Source: Anaerolineales bacterium (GTDB lineage: Bacteria; Chloroflexota; Anaerolineae; Anaerolineales; E44-bin32). Taken from it: 10,365 nt of DNA. This document shows, piece by piece, positions 1-6,309 of this stretch. The position numbers and the translations under genes were made by a program. How positions within the stretch are numbered: position 1 is the first letter of the stretch; every line of letters begins with the position of its first letter. A model generated the notes under the pieces. The model made no database searches. It was not told where the DNA came from and saw nothing but the letters and a program-made list of their open reading frames with translations. The DNA is taken from positions 1 to 10,365 of the forward strand of contig DAOWMX010000051.1 in assembly GCA_030642885.1 (NCBI GenBank). The letters run 5' to 3'.

Positions 1-642
1 GAAATCCCGATTCTTGATAGACAGGGTCAGATCAACATTCGGACCCTTCACTACAAGTTCCTCCTTCCCTGATAGCCAGTCCACATAGCGCTGCTGCTCG
101 TCATGGATCTTGCGCCATTCCTTAACTGGATCATCGGTGTCCACGAACATGGTGGAGTAGACATAGTCCTCGAATTCCTCCAAGCTCATCTCCGCGTCCT
201 GCGCATGGGCGTTCGTGGGGAACATCGTGACCACCCATTTTAATTCTCCAGTAGCAGCCCGCTCCATATAGCGCTTCATAAGGTCAGCCTGCGCCTTTGC
301 CACGCGGCCTTGCTTCGCCGGATCGATGCTAGTCAGTGCCCGTGTATTCGCCAAGCTATATAGCGAAGCCAGGCACTCAAATTCTTCAAACGCCATTTTC
401 ATAATAGGTGAAACGAAGTCGAGTTGATCATCGTTGGATTCGGAAAAACGAATATATTCTCCGCCTGGGAAGGATGGAAAGAGATGCGGATACCCACCCG
501 CGCGGAGCACCTCACGCTGGACCGCCAGCATCAACGTCTCGCTTAAGGTGCTGCCAATAACAGCCACACGTTCCTTAGGTTTCACGCTCAGGCAGTACTC
601 GACGATTACTTTCGCCAGGTTTTCAACACGGTAGTCGGCCAT
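1..642 (-). CDS. M29-family aminopeptidase, N-terminal 214 residues (partial, runs off left edge)
   Basis: The reading frame is open from an ATG at 642 to position 1, so the gene continues beyond the window. The start is preceded by GAGGAGAT, a good Shine-Dalgarno site. The protein begins MADYRVENLAKVIVEY and closely resembles the full-length neighbour at 683-1807 along its whole visible length. By eye about half the residues are identical, with near-identical blocks at AQDAEMSLEEF, KIHDEQQR and VKGPNVDL. M29 enzymes (aminopeptidase T/AmpS/PepS) are cytoplasmic two-metal exopeptidases that remove N-terminal amino acids from peptides. The metal ligands of this family lie in the C-terminal half, which is outside the window, so activity cannot be judged here. 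Only 40 bp separate it from the upstream paralog, and the two are probably co-transcribed. No membrane segment or signal peptide is seen. Family assignment is firm by paralogy; substrate is unknown. Confidence 0.88.
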   Translation of the reverse strand, partial: MADYRVENLAKVIVEYCLSVKPKERVAVIGSTLSETLMLAVQREVLRAGGYPHLFPSFPGGEYIRFSESNDDQLDFVSPIMKMAFEEFECLASLYSLANTRALTSIDPAKQGRVAKAQADLMKRYMERAATGELKWVVTMFPTNAHAQDAEMSLEEFEDYVYSTMFVDTDDPVKEWRKIHDEQQRYVDWLSGKEELVVKGPNVDLTLSIKNRDF

Positions 643-682
643 TCAGTATCTCCTCAACGATAATTTCAGCCGCACTAACAGG

Positions 683-1807
683 CTAAATTTTAAACTCCCC
701 AGACTCATAGAACAGCTCCCCATCGGCGAAAATCTGACCGCCGTCGCGCATATCGCAGATCAAATCCCAATGGATCGCGCTTTCATTCTTCCCGCCGATC
801 TCGGCGAAACCGAATCCGAGCGCCATGTGGATCGTCCCGCCGATCTTCTCATCGAATAGGATGTTCTTAATGAAGCGGTTGATGCGCTTGTTGGTCCCAA
901 TAGCAAATTCGCCCAGATAACGCGCTCCTTTATCTGTATCGAGCATGCTGATCAGGAAATCCTGGTTCTTCTCAGCGCTCGCCTCCACAACCTTTCCCTT
1001 ATCAAATTTTAACTCTACCCCTTCCACCTCTCTGCCCTGGCGGATCGCCGGATAAGTGAAACGCACCCAACCGTTGACCGCGTCCTCCACCGGGCTGGTG
1101 AAAATCTCGCCGCTGGGCATATTCTTTTTCCCATCCGAGTTGATGAAATCCCGGCCATCAATCGATACTTCCAGATCTACATTCGGACCTTTCACCGAGA
1201 GCAATTTCTTGCCTTTCAACCAGTCCACGAGCCTTTGCTGCTCATCGTGAATCTTATTCCACTCGGCGACCGGATCATTCGTATCAGAGAATGTCGTGCT
1301 GAAGACGTAGTCTGAAAATTCCTCGAGGCTCATCTCCGCGTCCTGCGCCACGGCCTGTGTTGGGTACAGGGTTATTGCCCAGCGCAGATCGCCTGCAGCT
1401 GCGCGCTGTCGATATATCTTTGTCACCTCTGTGTAAGCCCGCGCCCGCAGCTGCTGTTTCGCGGGATCGACATTGCTCAAGCGGCGGGTGTTCGATTGGC
1501 TCTGGAGAACAACCATCACATCGAATTCTTCACGCACCATTTTGTCAAAACGATTGACGTGCTGTATCTGATCATCATTCCCCTCCGTGAAGAGGATATA
1601 TTCCAGCGCTTCCGTCTCGGCGCGTGAGCGCAGCCCTCCAAGCAGAACATACGGATACCCACCGGCCCCCAGCGCCTGACGGTAGACCTCCTCCGCCAAG
1701 GGCAGCGCCACCGGTTGAGTGAGGATGCCGACATAATCCCCGGGTTTAACCTCGGTGGAGTAATGGACGAGGGTTTTGGCGAGGTTTGTTAAGCGTAAAT
1801 CAGCCAT
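683..1807 (-). CDS. M29-family aminopeptidase (AmpS/aminopeptidase T-like), full length
   Basis: This 374-residue protein is a cytoplasmic metallo-exopeptidase that would release N-terminal amino acids from peptides. C-terminal M29 signatures are present: GEIFTSP (Glu234), ARYLGEFAIGTN (Glu300), HMAL (His327), AIHWDLICD (His346, Asp348). These positions match the usual two Glu, two His and one Asp metal ligands. The typical GxGxYP-type tyrosine after the first His appears as Phe334, which is unusual. I chose the ATG at 1807 rather than the upstream ATG at 1876. It has AAGGAG in good position, gives the MADLRLTNLAKTLV start shared with the paralog, and a TATAAT box lies within the longer form. 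The N-terminal half (about 1-215) is the variable domain; the C-terminal half is catalytic. It lies upstream of its paralog with a 40-bp gap, so the two probably form an operon. Exact substrate is unknown. Confidence 0.92.
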   Translation of the reverse strand: MADLRLTNLAKTLVHYSTEVKPGDYVGILTQPVALPLAEEVYRQALGAGGYPYVLLGGLRSRAETEALEYILFTEGNDDQIQHVNRFDKMVREEFDVMVVLQSQSNTRRLSNVDPAKQQLRARAYTEVTKIYRQRAAAGDLRWAITLYPTQAVAQDAEMSLEEFSDYVFSTTFSDTNDPVAEWNKIHDEQQRLVDWLKGKKLLSVKGPNVDLEVSIDGRDFINSDGKKNMPSGEIFTSPVEDAVNGWVRFTYPAIRQGREVEGVELKFDKGKVVEASAEKNQDFLISMLDTDKGARYLGEFAIGTNKRINRFIKNILFDEKIGGTIHMALGFGFAEIGGKNESAIHWDLICDMRDGGQIFADGELFYESGEFKI

Positions 1808-1852
1808 GAAGTGTTTCTCCTTAAGACTATGACGCGTTGCACAGGAAACCAA

Positions 1853-1858
1853 ATTATA
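1853..1858 (-). promoter_or_regulatory. Putative -10 box (TATAAT) for the M29 pair
   Basis: Read on the minus strand, a perfect TATAAT lies 45 bp upstream of the ATG at 1807, giving a leader of about 40 nt that contains the AAGGAG ribosome site. No good -35 hexamer is visible 16-18 bp upstream, so this may need an activator. Its location also argues against translation from 1876. Confidence 0.4.
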
Positions 1859-1892
1859 GCCCCACACAATCTGCAACCGCCATCCTAAGTGG

Positions 1893-1912
1893 GTTAATCC
1901 ATGGGTGTTAAC
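1893..1912. promoter_or_regulatory. Imperfect palindrome upstream of the M29 promoter
   Basis: GTTAA and TTAAC arms flank a CCATGG core, slightly off centre, about 35-55 bp upstream of the putative -10 box. It could be a regulator site or chance; the arms are only 5 bp. Confidence 0.2.
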
Positions 1913-1974
1913 GAAAATATCGAGAGGTTTTTCAATTTTGGTCTTGTATGGAAGATGGAAAACTATTCATTAAT

Positions 1975-2000
1975 CCTATGCCAGACGACAGGCAAATAGG
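1975..2000 (-). terminator. Weak hairpin downstream of the kinase gene
   Basis: CCTAT/ATAGG and GCC/GGC can pair around an 8-nt loop with a 2-nt bulge, 27 bp beyond the kinase stop codon. On the minus strand it is followed by an AT-rich stretch without a clean T-run, so termination would be weak. It is the only termination candidate seen between the kinase and the M29 genes. Confidence 0.3.
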
Positions 2001-2026
2001 GTAATGCCCCCGATGTGGATTTGACC

Positions 2027-3523
2027 CTACCATTCACCTTCGAGCACGCAACCGTCATTCAGAAGTAGCTGCAATGAATAGCCCGAAGTACCCGCCACAT
2101 ATTCGAAGGTAATCGTGATGAACGTAGATTTTCCTGCTCGTATCGTGTTATCGACTCCATCGACACGGTGCAGCTCACCACCCCCCTCGGCGTCGCCTTT
2201 CCAGAGCACGAGTTCTCCTAGTTGGATTTGTTCGGGCAGACCGTTCGTCAGCAGCGGCCAACCCGGACTTAAATCCTCCAGGTGAAAATCATCCACGCCG
2301 GCATTGTCGATCAACCAGGTCACTTCATCCCCGTCCACACTCGGCGTGAAGAGCGTCAAACCCGGGCATGAGCTGGATGTGATCGGCAGCGGTGGTGAGA
2401 TTGGACTCGGCTCAGGTTTACTCGTTGCAGTGGAAGAAATCTCCGCCGAGGCAGTCTCCACGCCCGCTGGGGATGTCCCCTCATTCGCAGCGGGTGCGAA
2501 CACCGTCGACGCGTCGACGCCCAGGGCGCGCCCCACCACAAAAGCGGCGATCGCCAGGACGGGAATTAATGCGACGACGATCCAACCAGCACCCCGACGC
2601 CGAGGGGCAATCTCGGGGGCTGCTGCGGGAGATGACACAGCTCCAATAGGTTCGATATAGGTAGTAGGAGCTGCGGCGATGCGCTCGAACTCCGGAAGAG
2701 GTTTCCCGGCCAATGCGGCCTGGTACGCCTCTTTCAAAGCCCTGATACTCGGGAATCGTTTCTCCGGCTTTTTAGCCAGGGCTTTGAGAATCACGACTTC
2801 AAGATCAGGTGGGAGATCGGGGCTGAAGCGGCGCGGGCGGGGCACAGGTTCCTGGATGTGTGCCAGGACAGTTGCCATAGGAGAGCCCGAGTCGAAAGGC
2901 AGACGCCCGGTCGCCATCTCATAAAGAATGACTCCCAGAGAATATTGGTCGGAACGGGCATCCAATTGTTCCCCTCTGCCCTGTTCGGGCGAGACATACG
3001 CCGGCGTTCCCATCAGCATCGAGCCGGTGAGACTGCTGTGCCCTTCGATGACCCGCGCTAACCCGAAATCCGTCAAGCATGCATTCCCTGAGTCGTCCAG
3101 AATCACATTCGAAGGTTTGATATCTCTGTGGATTACACCATTCTCGTGAGCGAAGGCCAGAGCATCCGCTAATTGGCCGATCCATTTTGTGCTTTCCTCA
3201 CCCGAAATTGCCCCGCGCGCAATGCGCTGGTGCATTGTTTCACCACGGATCAAAGGCATCACAATATAAATAGTGCCCTTGTACTGCCCATAAGCGAGGA
3301 CAGAGACGATATTCTCATGTTTGAGTTGGGAAACCAACTGCGCTTCACGCCGAAAGCGTTTAACGAAACGGCGATCCGAACTCATCGTCGGGGAGAGAAC
3401 CTTAAGCGCGACCTCCGCTTGCGAGCGGGTGTCGACGGAAAGATAGACTGTCGCCATGCCTCCCTGGCCGATCCTCTCGATTATCCGATAATGATCTAAT
3501 GTCTGACCGATGAGTGAGCTCAT
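2027..3523 (-). CDS. Hanks-type serine/threonine protein kinase, single-pass membrane protein
   Basis: This 498-residue protein should phosphorylate Ser/Thr on cytoplasmic targets. The kinase domain (about residues 12-270) is complete: glycine loop IGQGGMATVY (18-27), Lys41 in VALKVL, helix-C Glu60, HRDIKPSN with catalytic Asp134 and Asn139, DFG 152-154, GTPAYVSPE in the activation segment, DxxSLG and a final Arg in KKPEKRFPS. A Pro/Ala-rich linker (about 280-312) ending in RRR leads to a membrane helix at about 313-335. A Thr/Ser/Pro-rich stalk (about 340-385) is followed by an extracytoplasmic domain (about 386-498) with only two cysteines, 386 and 492, near its ends. There are no PASTA repeats, and I do not recognise that domain. 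The start has no clear Shine-Dalgarno; the next in-frame Met falls inside the glycine loop, so MSSLIGQ is right. It is divergent from the amino-acid importer. Kinase identity is certain; ligand and targets are unknown. Confidence 0.96.
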   Translation of the reverse strand: MSSLIGQTLDHYRIIERIGQGGMATVYLSVDTRSQAEVALKVLSPTMSSDRRFVKRFRREAQLVSQLKHENIVSVLAYGQYKGTIYIVMPLIRGETMHQRIARGAISGEESTKWIGQLADALAFAHENGVIHRDIKPSNVILDDSGNACLTDFGLARVIEGHSSLTGSMLMGTPAYVSPEQGRGEQLDARSDQYSLGVILYEMATGRLPFDSGSPMATVLAHIQEPVPRPRRFSPDLPPDLEVVILKALAKKPEKRFPSIRALKEAYQAALAGKPLPEFERIAAAPTTYIEPIGAVSSPAAAPEIAPRRRGAGWIVVALIPVLAIAAFVVGRALGVDASTVFAPAANEGTSPAGVETASAEISSTATSKPEPSPISPPLPITSSSCPGLTLFTPSVDGDEVTWLIDNAGVDDFHLEDLSPGWPLLTNGLPEQIQLGELVLWKGDAEGGGELHRVDGVDNTIRAGKSTFITITFEYVAGTSGYSLQLLLNDGCVLEGEW

Positions 3524-3546
3524 ATCAATCGTTTGTAAGGCTCAAG

Positions 3547-3574
3547 TCTATATCGAACCTTCATTCCATGTGAA
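3547..3574 (-). promoter_or_regulatory. Possible kinase-gene promoter
   Basis: On the minus strand TTCACA (3569-3574) and TATAGA (3547-3552) are separated by 16 bp and lie just upstream of the kinase ATG at 3523. Expected transcription start is near 3540, giving a very short leader that fits the absence of a Shine-Dalgarno site. Both hexamers are imperfect. Confidence 0.35.
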
Positions 3575-3606
3575 TACGGTGGATGTGTGAAAGCGTACCA
3601 TGTGAA
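3569..3606 (+). repeat. Three TGTGAA repeats in the divergent region
   Basis: TGTGAA occurs at 3569-3574, 3586-3591 and 3601-3606, with start-to-start spacings of 17 and 15 bp. Two copies extend to CCATGTGAA. The first copy coincides with the putative kinase -35 box. Such short repeats could be an operator array, but could also be chance. Confidence 0.3.
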
Positions 3607-3702
3607 AGTGCCCGAAGCAAAGGGGACAAAGGTCGGGTCGGACTTATCTACGAAACTATAATCGCTAGAAACTGCATCCAGGGAAGTGCTCGTAACGCAA
3701 AC

Positions 3703-3731
3703 TTGACATCCATACTTGGATACTCTAGGAT
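3703..3731 (+). promoter_or_regulatory. Sigma-70-type promoter of the amino-acid ABC operon
   Basis: A perfect -35 TTGACA (3703-3708) and a near-consensus -10 TAGGAT (3726-3731) are separated by exactly 17 bp. Transcription would begin near 3738 and leave a leader of about 200 nt before the binding-protein ATG at 3945. The spacer carries a palindrome. This is the best promoter match in the window. Confidence 0.65.
3708..3721. promoter_or_regulatory. Putative operator in the promoter spacer (ATCCA-N4-TGGAT)
   Basis: The perfect inverted repeat ATCCATACTTGGAT fills the space between the -35 and -10 boxes, the classic place for a repressor to block RNA polymerase. Arms are 5 bp with a 4-bp centre. 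The regulator is not encoded in this window. Confidence 0.45.
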
Positions 3732-3737
3732 AACGAA

Positions 3738-3944
3738 TACCTATATCAATCCTCTCGCTTTACACGATTCAATCATCGTTCGCTTCTTCACTACCTCGGA
3801 ATCACCTAGGCGAGAGGCATTCTATCAACGCATGCAATTGAAACTCCTATTGAAGAGGAAGGAGGTGGCTTCTCAAACAATCTTTGGGTTTATGTTCGTT
3901 GGAATAAAACTATCAACAGAATTCCAAATGGAGGAGACTAGATA
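3738..3944 (+). promoter_or_regulatory. Long, foldable 5' leader of the amino-acid ABC operon
   Basis: The expected leader can form a 10-bp stem (3751-3760 with 3808-3817, one G-U pair). Inside it is a second hairpin, ACGAT (3764-3768) with ATCGT (3775-3779) around a 6-nt loop. Farther down, CTCCT near 3844 can pair with AGGAG in a strong GGAGGT motif near 3861. A 37-codon frame starts at 3832 and ends at 3945, its TAA sharing one base with the binding-protein ATG. I do not recognise a known riboswitch class. The ribosome site for the binding protein is GGAGGAG at 3929-3935. The rest of the 3524-3944 interval holds no gene I can support. Confidence 0.35.
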
Positions 3945-5027
3945 ATGCGTAAATTATTATTGCCCCTAGCAAGTTTAATAATCCTGGCTATGCTTCTTTC
4001 TGCATGCGGCGCTCCAACCACGAGTGACGAGCCCGCTGTCATCGAAGTGACGGCTCCAGGGTATGGCGAGGTCCTGACCCGAGTCAAGGAAAGAGGCCGC
4101 GTCGTATGCGCTGGTCGAACAGACCTACTCGGCTTCGGATACCTCGATGACGATGGCCGCAATATCGGCTTCGATATCGATCTTTGCCGGGCGGTGGCCG
4201 CAGCGGTCCTTGGTGATCCGGAAGCCATCGAGATTGTCCCTGTGACGGCAGCTGAGCGCGGACCCGTGATTCAGACAGGCGAAGTTGATATCCTGAGCCG
4301 TAATGTTACCTGGACTTCAAGCCGTGATGCCCAATGGGGTAACTTCACCATCACGATGTTCTACGACGGCCAGGGATATATGGTCCGGGCAGACAGCGGC
4401 ATCAAATCCCAGGATGACATGGACGGCGCCAGCGTTTGCGTCACCAGCGGCACTACTACCGAGAAAAACCTCGCCGCCGACTTCCGAGAGCGCGGCCTTG
4501 ACTTTGAGGCTGTGATCTTCGAGGACACTTCCTCGGTTTACAACGCCTTCTTCGAGGGTCGTTGCGATGTTACTACGAGCGACCGCTCGCAGCTCGCAGC
4601 CGTCCAGGCCGGCGCGGATAATCCGGCTGATTACGTAATCCTGCCCATGATCATCTCCAAGGAACCGCTCACGCCAGTCGTTCCTCATGGCGACGATCAG
4701 TGGTTTGACATCGTCAAGCTCGTCATGTACGCCCTGATCAATGCCGAGAATCCCGCCTATGGCCCTATCACGCAGGCAACGGTGGATGATATTTTGGCTA
4801 GCGACAACATCAAGGGCAAGACCGTCCTTGGCGCCGAAGGTGACTGGGGTTATTCATCGCTAGGTCTGGACGCAGATGCGCTAGCGAATGCCCTCAGGGC
4901 TGTCGGAAACTACGGAGAAGTCTACAATCGCTACATGGGACCAGAAGGGATCGCGTTTACACTACCGCGCGGTTTGAACGAACACTGGACCGAAGGCGGG
5001 TTGATCTACGCTCCGCCGATCAAGTAG
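3945..5027 (+). CDS. aapJ: Amino-acid ABC transporter substrate-binding lipoprotein (AapJ/BztA-like)
   Basis: This 360-residue protein captures an amino acid outside the cytoplasmic membrane and delivers it to the permeases encoded next. Residues 1-21 are a lipoprotein signal (MRKLL, hydrophobic core, lipobox LSAC with Cys21), so it is membrane-tethered. The mature protein follows the general L-amino-acid/Glu-Asp-Gln-Asn family: VKERGRVVCAGRTD (about 47-60), GFDIDLCRAVAAAVLGDP (about 75-92), GEVDILSRNVTWTSSRD (about 112-128), SGTTTEKNL (about 168-175) and a C-terminal GLNEHWTEGG...YAPPIK. Four mature cysteines (55, 81, 165, 207) probably form two disulfides, as is common in this family. A GGAGGAG ribosome site lies 9 bases before the ATG. 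It is the first gene of a four-gene importer operon, behind a strong promoter and long leader. The specific substrate cannot be read from sequence; broad polar amino acids are likely. Confidence 0.94.
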   Translation: MRKLLLPLASLIILAMLLSACGAPTTSDEPAVIEVTAPGYGEVLTRVKERGRVVCAGRTDLLGFGYLDDDGRNIGFDIDLCRAVAAAVLGDPEAIEIVPVTAAERGPVIQTGEVDILSRNVTWTSSRDAQWGNFTITMFYDGQGYMVRADSGIKSQDDMDGASVCVTSGTTTEKNLAADFRERGLDFEAVIFEDTSSVYNAFFEGRCDVTTSDRSQLAAVQAGADNPADYVILPMIISKEPLTPVVPHGDDQWFDIVKLVMYALINAENPAYGPITQATVDDILASDNIKGKTVLGAEGDWGYSSLGLDADALANALRAVGNYGEVYNRYMGPEGIAFTLPRGLNEHWTEGGLIYAPPIK

Positions 5028-5043
5028 CACCGTCTCTCACAGA

Positions 5044-5074
5044 TGAGCAGCCCGGATAATATTCGGGCTGCTCA
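5044..5074 (+). terminator. Intercistronic hairpin between binding protein and permeases
   Basis: TGAGCAGCCCG (5044-5054) pairs perfectly with CGGGCTGCTCA (5064-5074). The 9-nt loop can close three further pairs, giving up to 14 bp. No T-run follows, so it is not a classic intrinsic terminator. It more likely acts as a partial terminator or 3'-end protector that leaves more binding-protein message than permease message, as known for malE-malF. It ends 29 bp before the permease ATG. Confidence 0.7.
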
Positions 5075-5103
5075 CGGTATCTCTCATAAGCGATAACAAA
5101 CGG

Positions 5104-6309
5104 ATGTCGTCTTCAAATTCACATCGCAAATCACTTACTCGTGAAAGCGCCATTCCCTTATGGCGTGATGAACGGGCGCTGACGGCGGCGGCTCAGGTAA
5201 TTTCAGCAATCATCTTCATCGGCGCATTGATTTGGGTAGGTGTAAACCTGCTGGAAGCTGCGAAACAGCGTGGGTTGAGCCTCGGGTTTGACTTCATCAA
5301 TGATCCAGCGGGGTTCCCCATCAGCGAGGCAGTGATTCCTTATGATGATTCCTACACCTTTGGCACAGCCTTCCTGGTGGGGCTTCTCAACACGCTGAAA
5401 ATTTCAATCATCGGCATTGTACTGGCAACTGTTCTGGGAACTATTGTGGGGCTAGCACGCCTCTCAACCAATTGGCTGGTCAGCAGAATCGCCCTTGCCT
5501 ATATCGAGCTTCACCGGAACATCCCTCTGCTTGTACTCCTTTTCATTTGGTACTTTGCAATCTTCAATAAGTTACCTCCCACACAGGAAAGTCTCGAAGT
5601 CCCGGGGCTCCTTTACATAAACCAACGTGGCTTGTACCTATCATGGCCACGACTTACGGAAACCGGAAGCTTGTTTGCAGTTTCTCTCCTGGTTGGTTTG
5701 ATTCTGGCAATCATCGCCTGGATTTACCTACGACGCCTGCGCAAGCGCAGTGGTCATTCGACATACTACGCCGGTGTGAGCATCGCAATTATCCTCATGT
5801 CCGTTGTTCTGGGCTTGGCCCTATCGGAATGGCAACCGCTCTGGATCGATACACCTGTTTTTGAAGGGTTTAACTTCACGGGTGGGCTCAGACTCACCCC
5901 TGAATTCACCGCACTGCTTGTCGGCCTGGTCATGTATACTGCGGCCTTCATCGCTGAAGTCGTCCGGGGAGGAATCCAGGCTGTTGACCTCGGGCAAACG
6001 GAGGCCGCGAAAGCTGTCGGACTTAAGCAAATGCAAACTCTCGGGCTTGTCATTATCCCCCAAGCCATGCGTGTCATTATTCCACCACTTATTAGCCAAT
6101 TCCTGAATCTAACGAAGAACACAAGTCTTGCCTTAGCCATCGGCTACGCGGACCTCTTTAACGTTGGCCGTATCATGATTAACCAAGCCGGCAGAGCTGT
6201 GCCAATCTTCGGCATGATCATGGTGACATACCTGATTATTAGCTTGATTACGTCATTAATCTTGAACATCTATAACCGTAAAATTCAGATAAGTGAGAAA
6301 TCCGCGTGA
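5104..6309 (+). CDS. aapQ: Amino-acid ABC transporter permease 1 (AapQ/BztB-like)
   Basis: This 401-residue integral membrane protein is one half of the transport channel. It has an N-terminal helix at about 29-50, then the family phrase GLSLGFDFINDPAGF (about 57-71), a block of helices from about 88 to 155 containing LHRNIPLLVLLFIWY (136-150), a central hydrophobic insert (about 188-240) and a C-terminal core. The EAA loop that docks on the ATPase reads EAAKAVGLKQMQTLGLVIIPQ (from 300), followed by QFLNLTKNTSLA. A central insert is typical of the Aap/Bzt subfamily, which is longer than HisM/GlnP permeases. No obvious Shine-Dalgarno precedes the ATG, so translation may be modest. The start is supported by the FWxD-like region near residue 20 (LWRDERAL). 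Its stop TGA overlaps the GTG start of the next gene by 3 bases, implying translational coupling. Confidence 0.94.
   Translation: MSSSNSHRKSLTRESAIPLWRDERALTAAAQVISAIIFIGALIWVGVNLLEAAKQRGLSLGFDFINDPAGFPISEAVIPYDDSYTFGTAFLVGLLNTLKISIIGIVLATVLGTIVGLARLSTNWLVSRIALAYIELHRNIPLLVLLFIWYFAIFNKLPPTQESLEVPGLLYINQRGLYLSWPRLTETGSLFAVSLLVGLILAIIAWIYLRRLRKRSGHSTYYAGVSIAIILMSVVLGLALSEWQPLWIDTPVFEGFNFTGGLRLTPEFTALLVGLVMYTAAFIAEVVRGGIQAVDLGQTEAAKAVGLKQMQTLGLVIIPQAMRVIIPPLISQFLNLTKNTSLALAIGYADLFNVGRIMINQAGRAVPIFGMIMVTYLIISLITSLILNIYNRKIQISEKSA

Noticed and set aside
1808..1876. Upstream ATG extending the full-length M29 protein by 23 residues
   Set aside because: The extension holds a TATAAT box and the AAGGAG of the inner start, and the paralog begins at the inner position.
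2304..2660. Plus-strand open frames opposite the kinase's linker and outer domain
   Set aside because: Shadows of a Pro/Ala/Thr-rich coding stretch; no ribosome site or family resemblance.
3657..3662. Second TATAAT box upstream of the importer promoter
   Set aside because: No acceptable -35 hexamer at 16-18 bp; the 3703-3731 promoter is far better.
3583..3945. 120-residue open frame on the plus strand between kinase and importer
   Set aside because: No ribosome site at its start, no recognisable domain, and a strong promoter and structured leader lie within it. Only its last 37 codons, after the promoter, are kept as a low-confidence leader-ORF idea.
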